DNA of 64,000 nucleotides from assembly GCA_944386475.1 (NCBI GenBank), contig CALXBH010000035.1, positions 1-64,000 on the forward strand, read 5' to 3'. This document shows, piece after piece, positions 27,412 through 35,559 of this stretch (its first letter is position 1; every line of letters begins with the position of its first letter). The position numbers and the translations under genes are program-made. The notes under the pieces were generated by a model that worked only from the letters and a program-made list of their open reading frames with translations, was not told the origin of the DNA and ran no database searches. The DNA is from an uncultured Clostridia bacterium. GTDB taxonomy: Bacteria; Bacillota; Clostridia; Oscillospirales; Ruminococcaceae.

Positions 27412-28008
27412 TTATTCCTCCCCGGGGAGAAGGCGGCGGTCTTTGTCGGTGATGGGGCGGAACACCCGGCAGGGGCTGCCGATGGCCACCACATTGGCGG
27501 GAATATCCCGGGTGACAATGCTCCCCGCGCCGATAACCGAGTTCTCCCCGATGGTCACTCCGGGGAGGATGATGCTTCCCGCCCCGATCCAGACGTTGTT
27601 CCCAATGTGGACCGGCAGGTTATACTGGGCGGTTTTCCGCCGCAGCTCCGGGTCGATGGGGTGGGTGGCGGCGTCGATGGTGACGTTGGGGCCGATCATC
27701 ACGTTGTCGCCGATAAAGATCTCCCCGTCGTCCACCAGCGTCAGGTTAAAGTTGGCGTATACATTGTTTCCCAAATGGGTGTGGCGGCCCCAGTTGGCCC
27801 GCAGGGGAGGCTCGATATAGCAGTTTTCGCCCACTTCGCAAAGCAGACGCTTTAAAATCTCTCCCCGCTTTTGCTGCTGGGAGGGGCGGGTCTCGTTAAA
27901 GTCGTATAAAATCTCCAGGCAGGCCAGCTGCTCCGCCCGCAGGTCTTCGTTGTCGTCAAAATAAATTTCGCCGGAAAGCATCCGTCTTTTCACTTCGTTA
28001 ATATCCAT
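27412..28008 (-). CDS. Maltose/galactoside-type O-acetyltransferase
   Basis: A 198-residue left-handed beta-helix enzyme that transfers acetyl from acetyl-CoA to a sugar. The N-terminal helical MAT region (KRRMLSGEIYFDDNEDLRAEQ) is followed by hexapeptide repeats such as IGDNVMIGPNVTIDAATHPID, with the catalytic His in ATHPI, and IGNNVWIGAGSIILPGVTIG. It starts 6 bp after the methyltransferase stop, so they share a transcript. The physiological acceptor is unknown. Confidence 0.92.
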   Translation of the reverse strand: MDINEVKRRMLSGEIYFDDNEDLRAEQLACLEILYDFNETRPSQQQKRGEILKRLLCEVGENCYIEPPLRANWGRHTHLGNNVYANFNLTLVDDGEIFIGDNVMIGPNVTIDAATHPIDPELRRKTAQYNLPVHIGNNVWIGAGSIILPGVTIGENSVIGAGSIVTRDIPANVVAIGSPCRVFRPITDKDRRLLPGEE

Positions 28009-28014
28009 AGGGTG

Positions 28015-28794
28015 TCACTTTCCTTTTTCCGTACCGGAAAGGGGATTTTCCGGCTTTTTGGCGCGGATAATCAAAAATGCGGGTTTGATAAACTCCTTGG
28101 CAAGGTCGGGGCGCTGTTTTATCGCCTGGGGGGAAGGGGTGGGCTCCACCGCGTCGGTGAGCACAAAGCCCGCGTGGGCCAGGGTGGTTAAAATCTCCCC
28201 CATCGGCCGGTGGTAGTTTACCACGCCTTCCACAAACCAGGTCCCCACCCGCCGGCCGCTTTTAGCGTAGTCCGAAAAGGTGTAGGAGCAGGGGTTCCCC
28301 TGCTCATCCTGATTAAAATGCCCGGCGCAGTCCAGCGTGGCGGTGACGATGGGATGCTCCTGGGACCACAAAAGCACCCCGCCGGGATGTAATAAGGAAA
28401 AGCAGCCGGCCATCAGCCGGGGAAAATCCTCCGCGTAATGAAAGGCTAACGAACTGTAGATCAGGTCAAACCGCTCCCCTTCGCTTACCAGCTGGGAAAG
28501 GCCGGCCATGTCCATCCGGCGGTAGGTAATGCCCGGGTGGGAGGCCTCTTTTTGGGCAGCGCTTAGCATCTTTTGGGACAGGTCGATCCCCATCACCCGG
28601 GAGGCGCCCCGGTTTATAAAATCCAGGCAGTTATGCCCAAAGCCGCAGCCGATATCCAGCACCCGCTTTCCGGTCAGGCCGGGGAGGAGGGCCTGCATGG
28701 CGGGCTGTTCCAAAAGGTCGTTGTAGCTTTTTCCTTCCCGCAGCTTGCGGTATTCGTTAAAAAAGGTTTCGTTGTCAAAAATATTCTGGCTCAT
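28015..28794 (-). CDS. Class I SAM-dependent methyltransferase
   Basis: A 259-residue methyltransferase with the AdoMet motif VLDIGCGFGHN and the acidic residue in VMGIDLSQKML, followed by FDLIYSSLAFHYAEDFP and LLHPGGVLLWSQEHP. This resembles the UbiE/small-molecule methyltransferase group; the substrate is unknown. The ATG at 28794 is chosen for its AAGGAG site. It lies 50 bp after recG and 6 bp before the acetyltransferase. Confidence 0.88.
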   Translation of the reverse strand: MSQNIFDNETFFNEYRKLREGKSYNDLLEQPAMQALLPGLTGKRVLDIGCGFGHNCLDFINRGASRVMGIDLSQKMLSAAQKEASHPGITYRRMDMAGLSQLVSEGERFDLIYSSLAFHYAEDFPRLMAGCFSLLHPGGVLLWSQEHPIVTATLDCAGHFNQDEQGNPCSYTFSDYAKSGRRVGTWFVEGVVNYHRPMGEILTTLAHAGFVLTDAVEPTPSPQAIKQRPDLAKEFIKPAFLIIRAKKPENPLSGTEKGK

Positions 28795-28843
28795 GACAAG
28801 CTCCTTAAAAGCAAAAATGGAGGGAGAAGGAGGCAAAGCATGC

Positions 28844-30898
28844 TTAGTTAAAGCTGTTTTGGTCGGCGGAGGAAAACAGCTCCGCCACCATGCCGGCAAG
28901 TCCCCGGTTTTGCACCGAGGAAAGCTCCGGGTCGGCGGATATGATCTGTTTGGCTAAGGCCTGGGTTTTGCGGAGCACCTCCATATCCTCCGCCATGCTG
29001 GCGATTTTAAGCCCGGGGAGGCCGTGCTGCCGGGAACCGAAAAAGTCGCCCGGCCCCCGCATTTTCAAATCCTCCTCCGAGATGACAAACCCGTCGTTTG
29101 TCTGGCACATCACCTTTAAGCGGCGGCGGGTTTCCTCCCCCCGGTGGTCCGAGACGAGGATGCAGGTGGAGGGGTATTCCCCCCGGCCCACCCGGCCGCG
29201 AAGCTGATGAAGCTGGGACAAGCCGAACCGCTCGGCGTTTTCAATGAGCATAATCACCGCGTTGGGGACGTCCGCTCCCACCTCGATGACGGTGGTGGAA
29301 ACTAAAAGCTGGATGTCTCCCTTCACAAAAGCGGCCATCACCGCCTCTTTTTCAGCGGATTTCATCCGGCCGTGCAAAAGCCCCACCCGGTAGCCTTTAA
29401 AATCTTCCCGGGAAAGCCGCCGGGCATAGGCGACTGCGGCGTTTAGCTCCCCGGCGTCGGCCTCGTCGATCAAGGGGCAGACAATATACCCCTGGCGGCC
29501 CTCATCCAGGTGCTTTTTGATATAGCCGAACGCCCGCTGCCGCTTGGCGGAATCGATGGCGTAGGTGGCCACAGGCTTGCGCCCTTTTGGCAGCTCGTCC
29601 AGCACCGAGATGTCCAGATCCCCGTAGATCATCAGCGCCAGCGTCCGGGGGATAGGGGTGGCGGACATCACCAGCACATGGGGGTTATCCCCCTTTTGGA
29701 TCAGCCGGGAGCGTTGTCCCACCCCGAACCGGTGCTGTTCGTCGGTGATCACAAGGCCCAGCCGGTGAAAAGAGACCGAATCCTGCACCAAAGCGTGGGT
29801 GCCCACTACCACCGAGTAGCCCCCCTGGGCGATCAGCTCTTTTAAATCCGCTTTCTGCCGGGGGGTGAGCCCTCCCGTGAGGAGGCAGACCTTGACCCCG
29901 CAGGGGGAGAGCATTTTGCTCAGGGTGTGAAAATGCTGTTCCGCCAAAATCTCGGTGGGGGCCATCAAAGCGGTCTGGAACCCGTTTTTGGAAAGCACAA
30001 AGCTCAAAGCCGCGGCCACCGCCGTTTTGCCCGATCCCACGTCCCCCTGGAGCAGCCGGTTCATGGGGGAGGGGCTGCCCATATCCTCCACCGCCTCCCG
30101 GACGGCCCGCTGTTGTGCCCCGGTGAGGGAAAAGGGCAGGGCGGAATAAAAGGGGGTTAAATCCACCGGGGAAATCCGCACGGAGGTCTCTTTGCGGTTG
30201 CGGGATTTTAACCGCAAAAGCCCCAGCTGCAGGGTGAGGAATTCCTCAAAGATCAGCCGGTTTTTGGCGGCGGAAAGGGCGGAGCGGTCGTGGGGGAAGT
30301 GGATGTTCTGCAGGGCAAACCGCAGGTGGCAAAGGCCGTATTCCCGGGTGATCTCCGAGGGCATGGGGTCGTACACATCATCCCCCAGCAGGGAAAACAG
30401 CCCGGCCACATCCTTGGAGATCGTCTTGGAGGTAAGCCCTTCGGTCTGATGGTAAATAGGGCGGATTAAATTTTTCTCGTCCCCGGGCAGCACCGCGGGG
30501 GAGGCCATCTCCTTGCGGTAGAGGTTGCCGGATATCTTGCCGTAAAAATAATAGGTCTTGTTAAGTTCCAGGGAATCATACAGGTATTTGCTGTTAAAGA
30601 TGGTGACGGTCATATCCTGCTCCCCGTCGGTGACAAACACCTTAAATAAGCTCATCCCCTTGCGGATGCGCTGTTCCGGCTGTTTTTTGTACACCGTCCC
30701 CTTAATAATGGCATTTTCCCCGGGAACTGCTGCGGCGACGGGGACCGGGGAGGAAAAGTCCAGGTAATCCCGGGGATAAAACCGGATCAGGTCCCCGGCG
30801 GTTTTTACTTTCAGCTTTTCATAGGCCGCCGCCTTTTTGGGCCCCACTCCTTTTAAGTACTGAACAGGCTGTTTTAACAGCTGGGAAGCTTCCTCCAT
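28844..30898 (-). CDS. recG: ATP-dependent DNA helicase RecG
   Basis: A 684-residue superfamily 2 helicase that remodels stalled replication forks and branched DNA. An N-terminal wedge/OB domain spans about 1-170. The motor has Walker A GDVGSGKTAVAA, Walker B VITDEQH and motif VLVMSATPIPRTL, then a second RecA domain with LHGRMKSAEKEAVM and the QLRGRVGRG block. Length is usual. The ATG follows GGAGGTG. Confidence 0.97.
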   Translation of the reverse strand: MEEASQLLKQPVQYLKGVGPKKAAAYEKLKVKTAGDLIRFYPRDYLDFSSPVPVAAAVPGENAIIKGTVYKKQPEQRIRKGMSLFKVFVTDGEQDMTVTIFNSKYLYDSLELNKTYYFYGKISGNLYRKEMASPAVLPGDEKNLIRPIYHQTEGLTSKTISKDVAGLFSLLGDDVYDPMPSEITREYGLCHLRFALQNIHFPHDRSALSAAKNRLIFEEFLTLQLGLLRLKSRNRKETSVRISPVDLTPFYSALPFSLTGAQQRAVREAVEDMGSPSPMNRLLQGDVGSGKTAVAAALSFVLSKNGFQTALMAPTEILAEQHFHTLSKMLSPCGVKVCLLTGGLTPRQKADLKELIAQGGYSVVVGTHALVQDSVSFHRLGLVITDEQHRFGVGQRSRLIQKGDNPHVLVMSATPIPRTLALMIYGDLDISVLDELPKGRKPVATYAIDSAKRQRAFGYIKKHLDEGRQGYIVCPLIDEADAGELNAAVAYARRLSREDFKGYRVGLLHGRMKSAEKEAVMAAFVKGDIQLLVSTTVIEVGADVPNAVIMLIENAERFGLSQLHQLRGRVGRGEYPSTCILVSDHRGEETRRRLKVMCQTNDGFVISEEDLKMRGPGDFFGSRQHGLPGLKIASMAEDMEVLRKTQALAKQIISADPELSSVQNRGLAGMVAELFSSADQNSFN

Positions 30899-30918
30899 CC
30901 CATCACCTCCTGGGAAAA

Positions 30919-30954
30919 CCGCCCGTAAAATTCCTATACGAATTTTACGGGCGG
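30919..30954 (-). terminator. 15-bp inverted repeat, terminator-like
   Basis: CCGCCCGTAAAATTC (30919-30933) and its exact complement (30940-30954) enclose CTATAC. It probably ended the fakA transcript on the minus strand. The right arm is repeated at 31128-31142. Confidence 0.6.
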
Positions 30955-30986
30955 GGCTTTGTTGTTATCACAATTGTTTAGGGGCT

Positions 30987-31082
30987 AAAAACACGGTTTT
31001 TGCGCGTTTGCGCGCAAAATGCGGCCTTTTGTGTACAGGCTGCAAGTGTTTTTATAAGGAAATGTTGCAAACATTTCCTTTG
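30987..31082 (+). repeat. Divergent type A structured element
   Basis: This has the same architecture as the other type A copies with different stem sequences. Outer AAAAACAC/GTGTTTTT is at 30987-30994/31046-31053. Helix a is TTTTGCGCG/CGCGCAAAA, helix b GCGGCC/GGCTGC with one G-U, and hairpin c AAGGAAATGT/ACATTTCCTT. It is flanked by 15-bp direct repeats (30940-30954 and 31128-31142), suggesting insertion or recombination. Confidence 0.75.
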
Positions 31083-31155
31083 TACATGCCGCCGGTTTTG
31101 ATATTTTAGGTCTATAAAATCTTATCAGAATTTTACGGGCGGTATAAATTAAAGG

Positions 31156-32802
31156 CTATTCTACTGATACGATATAATAATACACCGGCTGGCCGCCGTT
31201 AATGAGGTTGATTTCCACATTGTCGCTGATCTTAGCCCGCAGCGCCTCATACGCCTCGTCGGCCTGGGCGTCGGTGACGTCCGCGCCGTAGATCACCGTG
31301 ATAAAGCTGGAATCCCGCTTGACCATCCGGCTGGTAACCTTGATGAGAGCCTTGGTTACATCCTTTTCGGTGAAGGAGAGCTTGCCGTTTTCCAGGCCCA
31401 AAATCTCTCCTTCCTTGATTTTGTGGCCGTCGTAGTCGGAATCCCTGGCCGCAAAGGTGATCTGGCCGGTGGACACATGGTCTAGGGCTTTGGTCATATT
31501 AAGACGGTTGTCCGCAAAATCAGCATCCGGGTCAAAGGCCAGCATGGCGGACAATCCCTGGGGGATGGTGCGGGTTTGCAGCACGCACACCCGGCGGTCA
31601 GCCAGCTTGACCGCCTGCTCCGCGGCCATGATGATGTTTTTGTTGTTGGGCAGCACAAATACCGTCTGAGCGGGAACCGCCTGGATGGCCCGCAGGATGT
31701 CCTCGGTGGAGGGGTTCATGGTCTGTCCGCCGCTGACGATTTTATCCACGCCCAGGTCTTCAAACAGGCTTTGCAATCCCTGGCCTGCGGCTACCGCCAC
31801 AAATCCGAAGGGGCGCTCGGGATCCACGGGAGCATAATCGTCCTCGATGGCGGCCTGCTCGGCCTCGTGCACCTTGTTTTCATGCTGCTCCCGCATGTTT
31901 TCGATCTTAATCTTGGTGAGGGTGCCGAACTTTAACCCTTCCTGCAAGGCGTTGCCGGGGTTTTCGGTGTGCACATGCACCTTGATGATGTCGTCGTCAT
32001 CCACCACCACCACGCTGTCGCCGATGGATTCCAGATAGGCGCGCAGGGCTAAAGAGCCCTTGGCGTTTTTCGCCTTGTTGACGATATACTCGGTGCAATA
32101 GGTAAACTGGATATCCGCCTCGGCTTCGGCTGCCGCGTTTTTGGGAGCCATCACCGGGGAGGGGGCTTCTTCCTTTTGGACAGGCTCGATCATTTTGCCG
32201 GTTTTAAAGACGCTTTGCATCCCCTCCAGCACGATCACAAAGCCCTGGCCGCCGGCGTCCACCACGCCGGCTTTTTTGAGCACCGGCAAAAGCTCCGGCG
32301 TCTGCTGCAAAGCGGCTTTGGCCTCGTCCACAATACAGTCAAACACGGTGTTTAGATCATTTGTTTCTTTGGAAAGCTCCACCGCTTTTTCCGCCGCCAG
32401 CCGGGAAACAGTCAAAACCGTGCCCTCGGTGGGCTTCATCACCGATTTGTAGGCGGCTTCCACCCCCAGCTGCAGCGCGTGGGCCAGGTCGGCGCCGTTG
32501 GCGGTCTCTTTGCCCTTGAGCCCTTTGGAAAAGCCCCTAAACAACAAGGATAGGATGACGCCGGAATTTCCTCTGGCCCCCCGCAGCAGGCAGGACGCCG
32601 CAACGTCCGCCGTCTGGGTGACGGTGGGGTTATTTAATTTCATCAGTTCGCCTTTTGCGGCGCTGATGGTCATGGACATGTTGGTGCCGGTGTCCCCATC
32701 GGGGACGGGGAAGACATTTAACTCGTCTACCTCCTGCTTGTGATTGACAATGTTGTTTGCCCCCGACAAAAAAGCGTCCCGGAGCGTTGATCCACTTAAC
32801 AC
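31156..32802 (-). CDS. fakA: Fatty acid kinase FakA (DAK2 domain, YloV)
   Basis: A 548-residue protein. The N-terminal DhaL-like kinase domain has FPVPDGDTGTNMSMT, which binds ATP and magnesium. A middle domain and a C-terminal DegV-like domain follow. FakA phosphorylates fatty acids carried by FakB proteins so they can enter phospholipid synthesis. It starts at GTG behind GAGGTGG. It lies 51 bp after an Asp23-family gene, a pairing conserved as yloU-yloV in Firmicutes. No fakB gene is in the window. Confidence 0.94.
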   Translation of the reverse strand: MLSGSTLRDAFLSGANNIVNHKQEVDELNVFPVPDGDTGTNMSMTISAAKGELMKLNNPTVTQTADVAASCLLRGARGNSGVILSLLFRGFSKGLKGKETANGADLAHALQLGVEAAYKSVMKPTEGTVLTVSRLAAEKAVELSKETNDLNTVFDCIVDEAKAALQQTPELLPVLKKAGVVDAGGQGFVIVLEGMQSVFKTGKMIEPVQKEEAPSPVMAPKNAAAEAEADIQFTYCTEYIVNKAKNAKGSLALRAYLESIGDSVVVVDDDDIIKVHVHTENPGNALQEGLKFGTLTKIKIENMREQHENKVHEAEQAAIEDDYAPVDPERPFGFVAVAAGQGLQSLFEDLGVDKIVSGGQTMNPSTEDILRAIQAVPAQTVFVLPNNKNIIMAAEQAVKLADRRVCVLQTRTIPQGLSAMLAFDPDADFADNRLNMTKALDHVSTGQITFAARDSDYDGHKIKEGEILGLENGKLSFTEKDVTKALIKVTSRMVKRDSSFITVIYGADVTDAQADEAYEALRAKISDNVEINLINGGQPVYYYIVSVE

Positions 32803-32853
32803 GGTAGCATACCACCTCTGTACAAATTATGAAAAAGTCAGGCCAAGGCCTTA

Positions 32854-33222
32854 TTATTCGTTTTTCATCCCGTCGATAAACACGTTGACCCGGGCGACGG
32901 TAAGCCCCGAGACCTCCTCGATCACATACTTCACCTTATTGATAATGCTCTTGACAATGGCGGTGACGTTGGTGCCGTACATGACGATAATGTGCAGGTC
33001 GATCACAAATTTTTCTTTGTTGTACCGCACCCGGATGCCTTTTTCCGGAATCCGGCGCTTGCCAAAGCGCATATTGTTCAGATAGTTTTTCACGCCCTGG
33101 GTGGCTCCGGCTGTGGCCATGCCCGCTACGCCGTAGCAGTTCATGACGGTGCCGCCCACCAGATTGACAAAGAAATCGTTGGAAATATCGATCCTTCCCA
33201 GATGGTTTTCCAGTCTGACCAT
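32854..33222 (-). CDS. Asp23/Gls24 family protein (YloU-like)
   Basis: A 122-residue alpha/beta protein of the Asp23/Gls24 envelope stress family: GGTVMNCYGVAGMAT near the N-terminus, VIDLHIIVMYGTNVTAIVKSI in the middle and VNVFIDGM at the end. The conserved partner is fakA directly downstream. It has no membrane segment. The gene may be read through from the binding-protein gene 82 bp upstream. Confidence 0.92.
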   Translation of the reverse strand: MVRLENHLGRIDISNDFFVNLVGGTVMNCYGVAGMATAGATQGVKNYLNNMRFGKRRIPEKGIRVRYNKEKFVIDLHIIVMYGTNVTAIVKSIINKVKYVIEEVSGLTVARVNVFIDGMKNE

Positions 33223-33303
33223 AATAAACCCTGCCTTTCAGTGAAATTTCCAGACGTGCGCCGGAAAGGGGAATCTGTTTTGCTGACGGATAATGCTGTT
33301 TTA

Positions 33304-34887
33304 TTATTTCCAGTCGGTGATGTTATAAAACACGTCCGACGGGGTTGCCACAATAGACGTTTGGATGTTCCGGTTATAGGCTACGATCCCGCTGCGGAAA
33401 AGCAGAGGGATAAAAGGGGTTTCCTTATTAAACAGCTCCGCAAAGGCGGCATAGGTGCCGCTGCCGCTTTGATAGGCGGTATAGGCGGCTTTTAACTCGT
33501 CGCTGGCGCTGATCCCGGCGTTTAGCGGCGCAGTGTTAAAAAAGGCGGAGATGTCCATGTTGTATAAAAGCTTGGTCTCCCCCAGGTACAGGTCAAAATC
33601 CTGCTTGGACACCTTGGCGGAAAAGTCGGAGAAATTCTCCTCGGTGACCACATTGATGTCGATACCCACCTCCCGCAGGGCGCTTTCAATGGCGCTGGCG
33701 GTGAGCACCTTGTAGTTGTTGTCCCCGTTGATTAATAAATTGAGGGTGATGGGGGTGTCTCCGTTTAAGCGCACGGCGCTCATATCCTGTTCGGTGTACC
33801 CCAAGCCGTCCAGCAGCTCGTTTGCTTTTTGCTGGTTATAGCCGGGGAATTTGTCCCCCGACAGATCTTCCCCTAAGTCGAACACGGGATTGGTGGGAAG
33901 ATAGGTGGCCGTCCCCCGGCCGGAATAGCCTCTGGACAAAATGGATGTGCGGTCAAGGGCATAGGAGAGGGCACAGCGGAATTCCGGGTCCTTGAGCACC
34001 CCCCGGGAGGAGTTGATGCCGATGTAGATCATGTTATTGAGGGATACCGGCTGGGTGGCCGCGCCGATGCCGCCGATTTCCCCTTTGCTTAGATCCGAAA
34101 ACATCAGCGCCACGGTGCCGGTTTTCACGCTGGTCATAATCGCCTCGTCGTCCGGCGCGGTCACCAGCGGGATGGTTTTAAATTTGGGATCGGCCTGGCC
34201 GTGCCAGCCGGTGTTGTAGGTAAGGGTGTAGTTGTCATTGCCGTCCGCCTGCAAAACATAGCGGCCCGCCCCGATGGGGATATCCCCCGCTCCCTCGGCG
34301 GTGTTGTTTTTGACAATGGGGACGTCCAGGCAGCTTGCAAAATTGCGGTCGGCTTTTGCCAGGGTAAAGACCACCCGGTTGTTCCCGTTGGCGGAAACAT
34401 TGGCCACATTGGCAAGCCTCGCCCCGTAAAGGGAGGAGGATTTTGCCCGGTTGATGGAGTAAACCACCGATTCCGCCGTTAAAGCGGAGCCGTCGGAAAA
34501 CCTGACCCCGTCTTTTAAGGTGACGGTGCAGGTGGCGCCGGATATAGAAACGTCGCTTGCTAAAACGTTTTCGGGGACAAGTTCGGTGTTCAGCTTTACA
34601 AGGCTGTCATAGATCAGAGGAAACAGGGTGGAGTTCACCAGCGTAGTGGCCGAATAAGGATTAAAGGAGTCGTCCATATTGGCCGCTAAGGAAATCGAGG
34701 ACAGCGCAACACCGGTAAATTCCGACGAGGTGTCGGTCTGGGGCTTTACGGTGGTGAGCGCTTCATCCTGAGCGGCGCTGCTGCATCCGGTTAAAAACAG
34801 CAGAAGGGCACAGCCCGCGGCCGCCGCTTTGGTACAAATCCGCCCCAGGCGGGGAAACAACGAATTCAGGGGGTTTTTACGCAGCAT
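33304..34887 (-). CDS. Family 5 solute-binding lipoprotein
   Basis: A 527-residue extracytoplasmic binding protein of the OppA/DppA class. The signal sequence ends in the lipobox LTGC. Family blocks include NSTLFPLIYDSLVKLNTELVPEN, VTLKDGVRFSDGSALTAESVVYSINRAK and LKDPEFRCALSYALDRTSIL. These usually bind peptides or nickel chelates. The cognate permease and ATPase genes are not in the window. The ATG at 34887 follows GGAGGT. Confidence 0.9.
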   Translation of the reverse strand: MLRKNPLNSLFPRLGRICTKAAAAGCALLLFLTGCSSAAQDEALTTVKPQTDTSSEFTGVALSSISLAANMDDSFNPYSATTLVNSTLFPLIYDSLVKLNTELVPENVLASDVSISGATCTVTLKDGVRFSDGSALTAESVVYSINRAKSSSLYGARLANVANVSANGNNRVVFTLAKADRNFASCLDVPIVKNNTAEGAGDIPIGAGRYVLQADGNDNYTLTYNTGWHGQADPKFKTIPLVTAPDDEAIMTSVKTGTVALMFSDLSKGEIGGIGAATQPVSLNNMIYIGINSSRGVLKDPEFRCALSYALDRTSILSRGYSGRGTATYLPTNPVFDLGEDLSGDKFPGYNQQKANELLDGLGYTEQDMSAVRLNGDTPITLNLLINGDNNYKVLTASAIESALREVGIDINVVTEENFSDFSAKVSKQDFDLYLGETKLLYNMDISAFFNTAPLNAGISASDELKAAYTAYQSGSGTYAAFAELFNKETPFIPLLFRSGIVAYNRNIQTSIVATPSDVFYNITDWK

Positions 34888-35494
34888 AGGGGGACCTCCG
34901 GTCTCACGGAAAAGAAAACGGCGATACAGTCGGGAATATAGAATCATAACACATAAAAGCGATTGCAGGCTGTCGAATATATCATAAGCACAAAGCGCGA
35001 ATGGGATAATGGGCGATTTTCACCAGCTACCTCATCTGAGACGAATGCTAAAATGTTATAAATATCGTCACGCAGGCGGACGATGCACAAAGGTTTATTG
35101 CAAAATTTATCATTTTGCAATGAATCTTTTCCTGCATATTGCTATTTTTTATCTTATCATTAAGAGAAAACCGGTGACATGCGCGTCGGTTTTCGGCACA
35201 CAGCCAATCCCGTGATAGCGGGATTGGCCGGGGGAATGTTAGAAAGGGGGCTTGCCCCTCTTCTACAGACTCTGTGGCTATTATACCATGAGCGCAGCGC
35301 GCGAATGAGATAATTGGCCATAGGGCGGAAGCGAACAATGTGAGCGAATCGCCCGGCCATAAGAATAACGTATAATAACCACGTTGTGGTTATTATATCA
35401 TATTTTTGGCCGATGTAAAACCTTTGTTTTAAGAGAATAGACAGAAAGAAAAACCACTATTTTTGCCGTAATTTTGAAAATCTCTCCGAATCGC
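34888..35494. other. Long intergenic region rich in inverted repeats
   Basis: No gene is supported between the divergent binding-protein and AI-2E-family genes. Perfect inverted repeats are ATTGCAAAAT/ATTTTGCAAT (35097-35106/35112-35121), GAAAACCG/CGGTTTTC (35166-35173/35187-35194), GCCAATCCCG/CGGGATTGGC (35203-35212/35219-35228) and TATAATAACCAC/GTGGTTATTATA (35371-35382/35386-35397). The last contains -10-like sequences. Confidence 0.6.
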
Positions 35495-35524
35495 TGGACT
35501 TTTGCCTGTCCGGTTGGGTATAAT
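35495..35524 (+). promoter_or_regulatory. Promoter of the AI-2E family gene
   Basis: TGGACT (35495-35500), an 18-bp spacer and a consensus TATAAT (35519-35524), 36 bp before the TTG start. The -35 box is weak. Confidence 0.55.
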
Positions 35525-35559
35525 GGGAACAGAACAATGCCAAAAGGGAGGGAAGGCCT

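Noticed and set aside
35009-35360. Small open frames in the 35-kb intergenic region on both strands
   Set aside because: They have no ribosome-binding sites, cross several perfect palindromes and look like no known protein.
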